Origin: CAVYPR01 sp963770505
Lineage (GTDB): Bacteria > Actinomycetota > Acidimicrobiia > Acidimicrobiales > RAAP-2
Reading direction: 5' to 3'
DNA: 64,000 bases
Assembly: GCA_963770505.1 (NCBI GenBank)
Contig: CAVYPR010000001.1
Coordinates: forward strand, 1,302,001-1,366,000
The notes beneath the pieces are model-generated. The model saw only the letters and a list, made by a program, of their open reading frames with translations, ran no database searches and was not told the origin of the DNA. The position numbers were made by a program, and so were the translations under genes. Below are positions 16,720 to 24,996 of the stretch, piece after piece. Position 1 is the stretch's first letter. Every line of letters begins with the position of its first letter.

Positions 16720-17076
16720 TCAAGTCTGTCTCTTGTACTTGCTCGCCACGTACTCATCCACCCAAGCTCGGGTGCTGTACCACCGACCATCCGGACCCTT
16801 CTGCGCTCTAAGGCGACCGCGCTCGCTCGCAGCCCGGAGGGTAGAGACGCTGTGGCTCTTGCTGGCAAGCGAGACGAGAGGCACGAGCCTTTGGGGTCCG
16901 GCTACCGCAGGGACGAGGAACCTGTAGAGGTTGTCGGTCACCGCTCGGGCGATCAACTCTCCGAGCGGTCCGAGATCTCCTTGGTCGGCGAAGACGCCGA
17001 CATTCCCCCTGGTGATCGGGATTCTTGAGAACAAAGCAGGAAACGACCCAGAACGACCATCACGCTGTCGAGACAC
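16720..17076 (-). CDS. Small HTH-like protein divergent from the fic gene
   Basis: 118 residues if started at GTG 17076; TTG 17034 would give a shorter form, and neither has a strong ribosome site. The C-terminal half (SVSTLRAASERGRLRAQK, GRWYSTRAWVDEYVASKY) resembles the recognition-helix-plus-wing pattern of excisionase/MerR-like HTH_17 proteins, in which a residue pair chooses a row and column (RxxxxGRWYSTRAWVDEY). The N-terminal half (GELIARAVTDNLYRFLVPAVAG) is unassigned. It lies head to head with fic across a region containing a perfect inverted repeat, so it might regulate fic or act as its partner. That role is inference; the gene could also be independent. Confidence 0.5.
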   Translation of the reverse strand: MSRQRDGRSGSFPALFSRIPITRGNVGVFADQGDLGPLGELIARAVTDNLYRFLVPAVAGPQRLVPLVSLASKSHSVSTLRAASERGRLRAQKGPDGRWYSTRAWVDEYVASKYKRQT

Positions 17077-17125
17077 GCGGCGGGCACCGCCCCAGCGCCC
17101 ATACCCAGGGTTGCGTCATCCCTTT

Positions 17126-17160
17126 TCTTAGTAAAGGATATCGATTAACCTTTACTAAGA
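17126..17160. promoter_or_regulatory. Perfect 12-bp inverted repeat upstream of fic (operator candidate)
   Basis: TCTTAGTAAAGG (17126-17137) and CCTTTACTAAGA (17149-17160) are exact reverse complements around an 11-bp AT-rich spacer. The repeat ends 17 bp before the fic start, too close and too AT-rich for a terminator. It is most likely the binding site of a dimeric repressor controlling fic, possibly autoregulation through the winged-helix-like C-terminus of Fic itself or through the small divergent gene. Confidence 0.75.
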
Positions 17161-17177
17161 CTTCCCTGGAGGCAAGG

Positions 17178-18365
17178 ATGCGAGGTCACTTTGAGCGGCG
17201 ATCCTGGGAGTACGACCCGGACCTCTACGCGCCCGCCCGCTATCGCCGGGCCTGTGCCTACGACTCCTTTGTGCCCGACCCTCTTGCCGACCTCTCGATC
17301 CAGCTCCCCGGTGACACGGCCGGGGTGGTCTCTGACGCCGAGGCGGCCATTTCCGAGCTGAACCGCTCCACCGAACGCGCGCTCGCACCGCTCGCCCGAC
17401 TACTCCTACGCACCGAGTCCATCGCCTCCTCGAAGGTCGAAGGGCTCCAGGTCGACGCCCGAAGCCTGGCCCGGGCCGAAGCCAAGGCTGACACCGGGGT
17501 CCAACCTGCCGGCACCGCATTGGAGGTGCTGGCCAACATCGACGCCATGCAACTCGCCGTTGAGGAAGCGACCGCCGCTCAAGTCGTCCAGCTTGACCAG
17601 CTTGTGGCCACCCACCGCGCCCTCATGGTGAGGTCGCCAAACGAGGCAGTCGCTGGTGTGGTTCGGACCTCCCAAAACTGGATCGGCGGCAACGATTACA
17701 ACCCGTGCGGCGCGGACTACGTGCCACCGCCCCCCGAATTGGTTCATGCCCTCATGGAAGACCTGTGCAATTTCTGCAACGACGAGTCACTGCCACCGCT
17801 CGTCCAGGCAGCCATCGGCCACGCCCAGTTCGAGACCATCCACCCATTTGTCGACGGCAACGGCCGCACGGGCAGGGCCCTCGTGCAAGTCATCCTGAGG
17901 CGCCGAGGGCTGGCCCCGGCCTTCGTCCCACCGATCAGCGTGGTTCTGGCCGGGCAGAAGGGACGCTACATAGAGGGGCTTACCTGGTACAGAGAGGGCC
18001 GAGTTACCGAATGGGTGGAGCGCTTCAGCGCCGCCGCCACTATGGCGGCGAAGCTGGCCACCCGTTACGTGGGCGAAGTGCAGGTGCTCCAGGCGTCATG
18101 GCGCGAGCGCCTTGCGGAAGCCGCTGGTCCCCGGTCGGATGCTGCCGCCTGGGCGATCATTGACGTCCTGCCTGCCCACCCAGTGATCTCGGTCCCAATA
18201 GCAGTAACGGCTACGGGACGAACGAGGCCCGCCGTGAACCAAGGGATGGAGCAACTGGCAGTGGCCCGGGTCCTCGCACCGATCACTGCCAAGCAGCGCA
18301 ATCGATCATGGGAAGCTGTCGGCTTGCTCGACCTTCTCCCCGGAATCGAGTCTGCAAAGATCTGA
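17178..18365 (+). CDS. Fic family protein (AMPylator-type) with N-terminal inhibitory helix
   Basis: 395 residues from ATG 17178 (GGAGG upstream). The Fic core has the full active motif HPFVDGNGRTGR (about residues 228-239), with catalytic His and phosphate-binding GNGR. TESIASSKVEG near residue 80 is the N-terminal (S/T)xxxE(G/N) inhibitory helix of class II Fic proteins, so activity is probably autoinhibited in cis. QNWIGGNDYNPCGADYVPPPP is the usual flap-side segment. The last 110 residues form a winged-helix-like domain (AIIDVLPAHPVISVPIAV, TRPAVNQGMEQL), common in Fic proteins that may bind DNA. It would transfer AMP, or another nucleotide part, from a nucleotide to a target hydroxyl; the target is unknown. 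The inverted repeat just upstream suggests tight transcriptional control. Confidence 0.93.
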   Translation: MRGHFERRSWEYDPDLYAPARYRRACAYDSFVPDPLADLSIQLPGDTAGVVSDAEAAISELNRSTERALAPLARLLLRTESIASSKVEGLQVDARSLARAEAKADTGVQPAGTALEVLANIDAMQLAVEEATAAQVVQLDQLVATHRALMVRSPNEAVAGVVRTSQNWIGGNDYNPCGADYVPPPPELVHALMEDLCNFCNDESLPPLVQAAIGHAQFETIHPFVDGNGRTGRALVQVILRRRGLAPAFVPPISVVLAGQKGRYIEGLTWYREGRVTEWVERFSAAATMAAKLATRYVGEVQVLQASWRERLAEAAGPRSDAAAWAIIDVLPAHPVISVPIAVTATGRTRPAVNQGMEQLAVARVLAPITAKQRNRSWEAVGLLDLLPGIESAKI

Positions 18366-18719
18366 GTCGACTGTGCAGCCCGTGGCCTTCCAACGCTGTA
18401 TTCAGTCGGAATTGCCCGCGGCAAATACTGAGGCCCGAACGAGGCAACACGAGAGCATTGATCAAACCCGCCCCGCCCGGGTGCATCGGGACACTGAAGC
18501 CCTTGCGATCGCTTGCAGACTTTTTCGATCGGTTTGGGCATCAGTGCGGTTCCGTCGCTGGGTCCATACCCAGGGTCTTCGACGACGCCACTCATCGGCA
18601 TCCGGCAGCATCAAATGATCCCAACACACCCGAGTCATCGCGCACTGCTGATGTCCGAGGGCAAGCGCCGTCGACCTGAAACCGCGAGCGGGTTCCCGCC
18701 CGACCCCCGTGTCAGCACA
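18366..18719. other. Intergenic region, 354 bp, between convergent genes
   Basis: It separates the 3' ends of fic (+) and the SRPBCC gene (-). Terminators are expected, but I see no long perfect hairpin and no convincing small gene or RNA. The sequence is a little less GC-rich than the flanks. Confidence 0.4.
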
Positions 18720-19217
18720 TCACGCAGGCATGTCGGCGAGAACCGCCTCGAGTTGCGAGAAGACGGTGCGCATGCCCTCTTCGAACCCGATGGTGAGCAC
18801 TTCCTCCATGCCTTCCTGCGAGTCGAAGTGGGTTCGGATCGCCATCACCGCGCCTCCGCCGTCGCGCTCGTCGACGGTGACGATCATGGCCGTGATCGCG
18901 TGCCCGTCGTTCGGGCGGCCGTCGTCGTCAACGTCGGCATCCCGTAGCTCGAGGCGGCGGGGTGGGTCAACGGTGATGACCTCCCACGTGCTGTCGTGGC
19001 GCTCGCCCTCGTCCCCGGTCATGAAGAAGGTGATCCGCCCGCCGGCCCGCAGCTCGTGGTCGACCACGGTCACCGGATAGCCGGGAGGCCCCCACCACTG
19101 CTCAAACTGGCGGGGGTCCGCCCACAGCTGCCATGCCCGTTCAACGCTGGCATCGAGGTCCGCCGTGACCGTCATGGTCAGGGATTCGAGGTCCTTCTCG
19201 ACGCTGGTCACGCTCAT
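18720..19217 (-). CDS. SRPBCC / AHSA1-like START-domain protein
   Basis: 165 residues from ATG 19217. Helix-grip (Bet v1/START) fold of the AHSA1 group: early DASVERAWQLWADPRQFEQWWGP is the hallmark segment, followed by VVDHELRAGGRITFFM and the C-terminal long helix GFEEGMRTVFSQLEAVLA. Such proteins bind hydrophobic ligands in a cavity; enzymatic activity is rarely known. The gene overlaps the upstream ArsR gene by ATGA, so the pair is translationally coupled, a widespread arrangement in which the ArsR protein regulates its own operon in response to an unknown compound. Confidence 0.9.
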   Translation of the reverse strand: MSVTSVEKDLESLTMTVTADLDASVERAWQLWADPRQFEQWWGPPGYPVTVVDHELRAGGRITFFMTGDEGERHDSTWEVITVDPPRRLELRDADVDDDGRPNDGHAITAMIVTVDERDGGGAVMAIRTHFDSQEGMEEVLTIGFEEGMRTVFSQLEAVLADMPA

Positions 19218-19570
19218 CGCTTGCCTCCAGGGGTTTGCTGTTCGGTTGCCAGGAGGTCGTCGATCCGGTCCGCCCGCGCCCGCCACAGCTCCTCGATGCC
19301 GTCCAAGAGCATCCGGGCCCTCTGAACGGTGTCGACGTCGGTGTGCACGAGCCTCTCGCGCCCCCGCCTCTCCTTCGTGACGAGCCCGGCGGCTTCGAGT
19401 ACGGCGACGTGCTTCTGCACGGCGGCGAAGCTCATCGGGTAGCGCTTCGCCAACGCCGACACCGTGTATCTGCCCCCGACTGCGAGGGCGAGAATGTCGC
19501 GCCGAGTGCCGTCGGCAAGGGCGTGAAAGATACGGTCGACGCCACTGGCGGATGCCTGATCTACAACCAT
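19214..19570 (-). CDS. ArsR-family transcriptional regulator
   Basis: 118 residues from ATG 19570. Compact winged-helix protein: RIFHALADGTRRDILAL, then VSALAKRYPMSFAAVQKHVAVLEAAGLV as helix-turn-helix, and KERRGRERL as wing. No metal-binding cysteines of the ArsR/SmtB metal sensors are present (no ELCVCD-like motif), so a non-metal signal is likely. It overlaps the SRPBCC gene by 4 bp and probably represses this two-gene operon. There is no Shine-Dalgarno, and a -10-like TAACGT lies 8 bases before the ATG, which fits a leaderless transcript. Confidence 0.92.
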   Translation of the reverse strand: MVVDQASASGVDRIFHALADGTRRDILALAVGGRYTVSALAKRYPMSFAAVQKHVAVLEAAGLVTKERRGRERLVHTDVDTVQRARMLLDGIEELWRARADRIDDLLATEQQTPGGKR

Positions 19571-19578
19571 CTGATTGT

Positions 19579-19584
19579 ACGTTA
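19579..19584 (-). promoter_or_regulatory. Possible -10 element of a leaderless arsR promoter
   Basis: TAACGT on the minus strand fits the actinobacterial TANNNT -10 consensus and ends 8 nt before ATG 19570. That would place the transcription start at or next to the A of the start codon. The absence of any ribosome site supports this; no -35 is obvious. Confidence 0.35.
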
Positions 19585-19880
19585 GCGCAGAACGATGGCG
19601 CACAAGATCCCGGCACGGATCGAGGGCGGCGGAGCAGGCCGCCGACCACGAGCACGCTCGCTGCGGGGGGCGTCGGGCAGTTGCGAGATACCAGCACCTA
19701 TCCCGGTGAGGGGGCCCTGTGAGGACGATGCAGGGTCCCGACGGACTCCAGGTCCCTGGCCAGGAGTCCGTCGCCTGCACCTCTCGGCCACGGGGCAGCA
19801 ACCGACGCCTTGGGCCTTCCACCGGCGGATCGGACGTCATCGCCCCAGAGGCCGACGGCCCCCTCGCCTAGGCTGGCGAG

Positions 19881-20216
19881 GTGGCTCCGGTGCACCCGCT
19901 CTCCGAGCATGGCGTCCTTGATCCCTCCCCCTCCCCTAGTTCGAGCCCTGCGGTCACCCTCACCCGTCCCGAGCCCGTGATCGACGAGGGCGACCACGAG
20001 CGGATGGCCCACATCGTCCTTGAGGGCTACAAGCCCGAGGACGGCGAGTTCGTGGAGGTGGGCACCAACGTGGTGGAGGGAATGGTCACCGGCACGCCGG
20101 TGAAGGCTCTTTGCGGGAAGGTGTGGGTTCCGGGACGGGATCCTCGGCGCTACCCGGTCTGCCCGACCTGTAAGGAAATCGCCGCCGCCCAGGGCTGGAA
20201 GCTGCCGTCCCGCTGA
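19881..20216 (+). CDS. DUF3039 domain protein
   Basis: 111 residues from GTG 19881; the first 35 residues (Pro/Ser-rich) look unstructured. The conserved part begins near DEGDHERMAHIVL and includes VTGTPVKALCGKVWVPGRDP and YPVCPTCKEIA, the DUF3039 signature with three cysteines (CGK, CPTCK) likely to make a small zinc site. The family is restricted mostly to actinobacteria and has no known function. It stands alone, 49 bp before tRNA-His. Confidence 0.88.
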   Translation: MAPVHPLSEHGVLDPSPSPSSSPAVTLTRPEPVIDEGDHERMAHIVLEGYKPEDGEFVEVGTNVVEGMVTGTPVKALCGKVWVPGRDPRRYPVCPTCKEIAAAQGWKLPSR

Positions 20217-20265
20217 ATTTGTGCGGTCTGCCGGAGGCGGCCGATGTGCCAGACTTGGGCACCTC

Positions 20266-20340
20266 GGTGGGCGTAGCTCAGCAGGTTAGAGCGCCAGGTT
20301 GTGGCCCTGGAGGTCGGGGGTTCAAGTCCCCTCGCTCACC
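20266..20340 (+). tRNA. tRNA-His (anticodon GUG)
   Basis: Cloverleaf with acceptor GTGGGCG/CGCTCAC, D arm GCTC-AGCAGGTTA-GAGC, anticodon stem CCAGG/CCTGG around TTGTGGC, and T arm GGGGG-TTCAAGT-CCCCT. The encoded G at 20266 is the G-1 specific to tRNA-His and pairs with discriminator C 20340. CCA is not encoded. Confidence 0.95.
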
Positions 20341-20402
20341 CCGAGACCGGTGCCCCGGCGCGGGCCGGCGCCGGTTCAGTCGAACGCGGGGGTGCCGGCG
20401 CC

Positions 20403-21209
20403 ATGACGCCTGAAAATTCGCAGGACACCGGGGCCGCGGGAGCGGAACGGGTCGTCATGGTCACCGGCGCGTCGTCGGGTATCGGGGCGGCCACCGCACG
20501 TGCCCTGGCCGCCCGGGGCACAACGGTGGCCCTGGTGGCGCGGCGCGCCGAGCGCCTTGACGAGGTCCTCGCCGACTGCCTCCCGGCGTCGCCAGCCTCA
20601 CAGCGCTGGGCCGCCGACCTCTCGGATCCCGGCGCCGCGGCCCGGCTGGCCCTCGAGATCTGGGACGTCTGTGGCCGCCTCGACGTGGTGGTGAACAACG
20701 CCGCCATCCCGATGCGCCGGCCGGTGACACGGCTCACCATGGACGAGGTGGAGCACGTGATGACGGTCAACTACTTCTCCCCGGTCGCCATCACCCTCGC
20801 TCTCCTACCCAGGATGCTCGAGCGCCGCCGCGGGGTCTTCGTGAACGTGTCCAGCCTGGGAGGCAGGCTCGGCATCTACACCGAGGCTGCCTACTCGGGC
20901 TCCAAATTCGCCCTGGCCGGCTGGAGCGAGGCGATGGCCTGCGACCTGGTCGGCACCGGCGTCTCCGTGAAGCTCGTCCTCCCCGGGGCGATCGACACTG
21001 AGATCTGGGACCAGCCAGGCAATGACGACCCCGTCTATACCGGACCGCTCGAGCCGCCGACGGTGGTGGCTGACGGCATCGTGGCCGCCATCGACAGCGA
21101 CCGCTTCGAGCACTACCTGCCCGACATGAAGGCGGTGGTCGAGATGAAGACGGCCGACATCGACGGCTTCTTCGCCGGGATGCGGGCCATGGGCGACGCC
21201 AACCCGTGA
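20403..21209 (+). CDS. Short-chain dehydrogenase/reductase (SDR)
   Basis: 268 residues from ATG 20403. Classical SDR: TGASSGIGAATA cofactor loop near residue 20, NNAAIPM, catalytic Ser in VNVSSLGG, YSGSK catalytic Tyr/Lys, and the PGAIDTEIWDQPG loop after the active site. ARRAERLDE after strand 2 suggests NADP preference. It is the first of four genes (with MDR, FGGY kinase and 2-hydroxyacid dehydrogenase) that look like a sugar or polyol catabolic set, with 63 bp to the MDR gene. The substrate is not predictable from sequence. Confidence 0.88.
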   Translation: MTPENSQDTGAAGAERVVMVTGASSGIGAATARALAARGTTVALVARRAERLDEVLADCLPASPASQRWAADLSDPGAAARLALEIWDVCGRLDVVVNNAAIPMRRPVTRLTMDEVEHVMTVNYFSPVAITLALLPRMLERRRGVFVNVSSLGGRLGIYTEAAYSGSKFALAGWSEAMACDLVGTGVSVKLVLPGAIDTEIWDQPGNDDPVYTGPLEPPTVVADGIVAAIDSDRFEHYLPDMKAVVEMKTADIDGFFAGMRAMGDANP

Positions 21210-21272
21210 GGCAGCATCACTAATCGAGCAAATGGCGGGCACCCCAGCGGGCGCCCCGAAAGGATACGACCG

Positions 21273-22514
21273 ATGAAGGCACTGGTGTTCGGTGAGCCGC
21301 CCGTGAAGGATCCGTCCCGGCCGGGGCCGTCCGACGACGTCGACGAGCTGCTGGACAAGATCCCCTTCGGCCTCCACGAGGTGCCCGACGCCCGCCTCGT
21401 GCGGCCGGACTGGGTGATCACCAGGCCGATCCTGTCGGGGATCTGCGGCTCGGACGCCAAGCTCGTCCTCGGGGACTTCAGCGAGGGCGACATGGACAAT
21501 CCGATGTCGGCCTTCTCCTCCCTGCCCCACGTCCCGGGCCACGAGGTCGTGACCGAGGTGGTCGAGCTCGGTCCCGAGGCACGCGGCGTCGAGGTGGGCC
21601 AGCGGGTGGTGCTCAACCCGTGGCTGACCTGCGGGCCTCGGGGCATCGACCCGCCCTGCCCGGCCTGCGAACGAGGGGAGTTCCCGCTGTGCTGGAGCTT
21701 CACCAAGGGCGCCCTGGGACCCGGGGTGCACATCGGGGTCATCACCGACGCCCCCGGCGCCTGGGCGGAGCGGATGTCGGCCCACGACTCCATGCTCTTC
21801 CCCGTCCCCGACTCGATATCCGACGAGGCGGCGGTCCTGGCCGACCCCTTCGCCGTGTCCTTCCACTCGATCGTCCACCACCCCCCGCCGGCCGGGGGAC
21901 GGGCCGTGGTGTGGGGGGCCGGCGCACTGGGCCTCACCAGCCTGGCCATCCTCCGCTCCTTGTACCCCGACGTGGAGGTGGCGGTGGTCACCCGCTTCCC
22001 CGCCCAGGTGGCCATGGCCGAGCGGTTCGGTGCCGCCCTGGTCCTCCCCCACGAACCCCGCCTCGAGGTGCTCGAGGCCCTGGCGGCGTGGTCGGGCGGG
22101 GTGTTGCACACCCCGATCCTCGGCCTGCCGGTCACCCGCCCCGGCCACATCGACGTCGTCTACGACACGGTGGGCAAGCCCGAGACCTTCGAGGTGGCGG
22201 TCCGGGTCCTCGCCGAGCGCGGCACCCTCGTCTACACCGGGGTCAGCACGCCCGAGCGATGGGAGTGGTCCCCCGTCTACTTCAAGGAGCTGACGGTGAC
22301 CGGGTCGAACGCCTTCGGCGTCGAGGAGCTCGACGGGGTGCGCAAGCACGCCATCGCCCACTACCTCGATCTGGTGGCCGACGGCCGCATCGACATCTCG
22401 GCGATGCTCACCCACCGCTTCACGCTCGACGACTGGCGGGGGGCCCTGCGCTCTTTGGCCGTGCCGGGGGAGAGCGGCGCCATCAAGGTGGCCTTCGACC
22501 CCAGCGCCGGCTGA
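21273..22514 (+). CDS. Zinc-dependent alcohol dehydrogenase (MDR)
   Basis: 413 residues from ATG 21273. The GroES-like domain has SGICGSDAK (catalytic Zn Cys), VPGHEVVTEVVELG (His-Glu) and a cysteine-rich lobe CGPRGIDPPCPACERGEFPLC for structural zinc. The Rossmann domain has WGAGALGLTSLAIL. It is somewhat longer than usual because of an N-terminal insertion (DPSRPGPSDDVDELLDKIP) before the core. It is likely to oxidise a secondary alcohol of a polyol or sugar acid; the convergent neighbour is an FGGY sugar kinase. It is not closely related to the MDR gene of the 4.8-10.8 kb operon. Confidence 0.88.
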   Translation: MKALVFGEPPVKDPSRPGPSDDVDELLDKIPFGLHEVPDARLVRPDWVITRPILSGICGSDAKLVLGDFSEGDMDNPMSAFSSLPHVPGHEVVTEVVELGPEARGVEVGQRVVLNPWLTCGPRGIDPPCPACERGEFPLCWSFTKGALGPGVHIGVITDAPGAWAERMSAHDSMLFPVPDSISDEAAVLADPFAVSFHSIVHHPPPAGGRAVVWGAGALGLTSLAILRSLYPDVEVAVVTRFPAQVAMAERFGAALVLPHEPRLEVLEALAAWSGGVLHTPILGLPVTRPGHIDVVYDTVGKPETFEVAVRVLAERGTLVYTGVSTPERWEWSPVYFKELTVTGSNAFGVEELDGVRKHAIAHYLDLVADGRIDISAMLTHRFTLDDWRGALRSLAVPGESGAIKVAFDPSAG

Positions 22515-22524
22515 CGGCCGGGGC

Positions 22525-23943
22525 TCAGTTGCCCGGTCCCAGCGCCTCGAAGCGCCGGTAGCGGTCGGCGGCCGCCTTCGCCCACACCGGGTCCGGGTCG
22601 TAGCGCGCCCCGGTGCGGGCCCAGCGCCGCGAGCCGTCGATCGACGGCTCGAGCCCGGCCGCCACCCGCGCCACGAAGGCGCCGCCCAGGGCCGCGCCCT
22701 CGGGCACGGCCGGGGTGTCGACCGGGAGCCCCGTGGCGTCGGCCACGGCCGCCATCCAGGCCGGGACGCGGGTTCCGCCGCCGCTGGTGACCACCCGCCG
22801 CCCCTCGAGCCCCGACAGCTCGAGCATCCTGCGGATGACGAAGCCGCTCGCCTCGAAGGCCGCTCGCTCGACGGCGGCCGGCCCCTGGGTGATGTCCAGC
22901 CCGTGGAGGCTGGCCCGCAGCGACGGGTCGTTGAACGGCGTGCGCTCGCCCCGCAGATAGGGCAGCCAGACCGGCACGCGCTCGGGGTCGCCGGTGCGGC
23001 CGTCGGTCGGCGCCGGCTGGCGCCCGCGGGCGGGGCCGGGCGCAGCAACCCCCCGCAGGAGGTGCCGGGCCCAGTCGGCGAAGAGGGCGCCGGCGTTGCT
23101 CGGGCCGCCCACCAGGATGCGGTCGGGGACGGTGTGGGGCACGGTCACCAGCCCTGGGATCTCGACCCAGCGGTCGGTGACGATCCAGATGACCAGGGTC
23201 GCTCCGAAGATGGCCAGGACGTCGCCGGGCTCGGCGGCGACCGACACCAGCTGGTCACAGAGGGCGTCGATCGTCCCGCCGGTCACCACCGCGCCGGTCT
23301 CGGGATTGGTGCCGGCCGGCTCGCCCATCTCGACCACGACCGGCATCTGGTCGGGCCGCACCCCGAGGGCGGCCAGGGCTTCGGGCCGCCATCCCTCGGG
23401 GCCGCGGAGGTCGCCGTAGACGATGGAGGTGACCGAGTCCATGGCCGGCACTCCGCACAGGGCGTAGGTGGCCACGGCCTGGCAGGGCCAGTAGCCGGCG
23501 GCCGACGGGGCCGTCTCGGCGGCCCAGCGGAGGAACCCCCGGGCGTCGGGCATCCCTGCTGTGGCCCCGGAGGCCTCGAACCGCGTCCGCTTGTCGCCGT
23601 AGAGGATGCCGGGCAGGAACGGGACCCCGCGGCGGTCGACGGCGGTCGTGGAGGGCACCATGGCCGACACCGCCACCCCGGCGACGGGCACCGAGAGCTG
23701 CGAGACCACCTCGGCGAAGGCCCGACGGGGACCCTGGCGCCAGGCCCGGCGCGCGTCGTGCTCGAGCTGCTCAGCCTCGGGGACCACGATCCGATGGGCC
23801 ACCCGGGACCGGGCCACGACGTGGCCCTCGCCGTCCACCGCCACCGCTTTGACCGACGTCGTACCGACGTCGACGCCGACGGTGACGGGGCCGCCGTCCC
23901 CGCCCGGCGAGGGGCGGTCACTCGAACCTGACAAGGAACCCAT
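22525..23943 (-). CDS. FGGY-family carbohydrate kinase
   Basis: 472 residues. N-terminal actin-like ATPase domain with VGVDVGTTSVKAVAVD (phosphate-1 loop), and C-terminal domain with VTSGGGTRVPAWMAAVADATGLPV and EGAALGGAFVA, the adenosine motif of xylulokinase-like FGGY kinases. LPYLRGERTPFNDPSLRA is the typical FGGY signature region. It phosphorylates a pentulose, hexulose or polyol using ATP; the substrate is not defined. It is transcribed divergently from the 2-hydroxyacid dehydrogenase (11 bp between starts) and convergently to the MDR gene, so it is not in one operon with them although the functions fit together. Confidence 0.9.
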   Translation of the reverse strand: MGSLSGSSDRPSPGGDGGPVTVGVDVGTTSVKAVAVDGEGHVVARSRVAHRIVVPEAEQLEHDARRAWRQGPRRAFAEVVSQLSVPVAGVAVSAMVPSTTAVDRRGVPFLPGILYGDKRTRFEASGATAGMPDARGFLRWAAETAPSAAGYWPCQAVATYALCGVPAMDSVTSIVYGDLRGPEGWRPEALAALGVRPDQMPVVVEMGEPAGTNPETGAVVTGGTIDALCDQLVSVAAEPGDVLAIFGATLVIWIVTDRWVEIPGLVTVPHTVPDRILVGGPSNAGALFADWARHLLRGVAAPGPARGRQPAPTDGRTGDPERVPVWLPYLRGERTPFNDPSLRASLHGLDITQGPAAVERAAFEASGFVIRRMLELSGLEGRRVVTSGGGTRVPAWMAAVADATGLPVDTPAVPEGAALGGAFVARVAAGLEPSIDGSRRWARTGARYDPDPVWAKAAADRYRRFEALGPGN

Positions 23944-23954
23944 GAGCGGCCATT

Positions 23955-24953
23955 ATGGAGCACATGTCCTCACCTCGTCCGAAGGCCCTCGTCACGGCGT
24001 CGCTACGCGGCCCCGGACTCGACCTCCTCGGCCAGCTGGCCGACCTCGTGCTCGACTCCTGGCTCGACCAGCCGTCGCTGCGCATCTACAACGCCGAGCA
24101 GCTCGCCGAGCGGGTGGCCGCCGAGCAGGCCAACATCGTCATCGTCGAGAGCGACGTCTGCGCCGACCCCCTCTACGAGCAGCCGTTGATCGCCGTGGCC
24201 AGCTGCCGGGGCGACCCCAACAACGTCGACGTCGCCGCGGCCACCAAGGCCGGGGTCCCGGTGCTGCGTGCCCCGGCTCGCAACGCCGACGCCGTGGCCG
24301 AGCTCACGGTGGGCCTCCTCTTCGCGGCCAGCCGCGGGGTGGTGGCCGCCGACAAGGACGTCCGGGCCGGGGACATCTACAAGGACGGCACCATCCCCTA
24401 CCAGAGGTTCCGGGCCTGGGAGCTGGCCGGCCGCACCGCCGGGCTGGTGGGGCTGGGGGCCATCGGCCGGGCCCTGCGCTGGCGGCTGCGCGGCCTGGGC
24501 ATGGAGGTCCTCGCCTTCGACCCCTACGCCCCCGAGGCCACCGTCAGCCTCGACGAGCTGCTCGAGCGCTCCGACGTGGTCTCCCTGCACGCGCCGGTCA
24601 CCGAGGAGACGTCGGGCATGATCGGCACCGCCGAGTTCGCCAAGATGCGCGACGGGGTGGTCTTCCTCAACGCGGCGCGGGCCAAGCTGCACGACACCGA
24701 CGCCCTGGTGGCGGCGCTCGAGTCGGGCAAGGTCGCCGCGGCCGGCCTCGACCACTTCGAGGGCGAGTGGCTCGACCCTTCCCACCCCCTGGCCAAGATG
24801 GACAACGTGGTCCTGACCCCGCACATCGGCGGGGCCACCTACGACACCGAGACCAACCATTCCCGCGCCGTGGCCGAGGACCTCTGCCGGCTGCTGGCCG
24901 GGGCGCGTCCGCTCAATATCGTGAACCCCGAGGTCCTCGACCAGAAGCGCTGA
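23955..24953 (+). CDS. D-isomer-specific 2-hydroxyacid dehydrogenase
   Basis: 332 residues. D-3-phosphoglycerate dehydrogenase-like: AGLVGLGAIGRALRWRL is the NAD-binding Rossmann loop. The catalytic Arg is expected in FLNAARAKLHDTDAL (usually NxARG; here NAARAK), and Glu and His are near AGLDHFEGE and LTPHIGGAT. No ACT regulatory domain, so not full-length SerA. The annotation as a sugar-acid or hydroxypyruvate/glyoxylate-type reductase is open. Its start is only 11 bp from the divergent FGGY kinase start, so the two promoters must overlap the coding ends. Confidence 0.88.
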   Translation: MEHMSSPRPKALVTASLRGPGLDLLGQLADLVLDSWLDQPSLRIYNAEQLAERVAAEQANIVIVESDVCADPLYEQPLIAVASCRGDPNNVDVAAATKAGVPVLRAPARNADAVAELTVGLLFAASRGVVAADKDVRAGDIYKDGTIPYQRFRAWELAGRTAGLVGLGAIGRALRWRLRGLGMEVLAFDPYAPEATVSLDELLERSDVVSLHAPVTEETSGMIGTAEFAKMRDGVVFLNAARAKLHDTDALVAALESGKVAAAGLDHFEGEWLDPSHPLAKMDNVVLTPHIGGATYDTETNHSRAVAEDLCRLLAGARPLNIVNPEVLDQKR

Positions 24954-24996
24954 GCGCGGGGGCGGGTACCCGCCCGCCGTCACACCGGCCTGCACA

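Noticed and set aside
20805..23048. A 747-codon open frame on the - strand
   Set aside because: Overlaps the SDR and MDR genes on the + strand and part of the FGGY kinase in another frame; the motif-bearing frames win.
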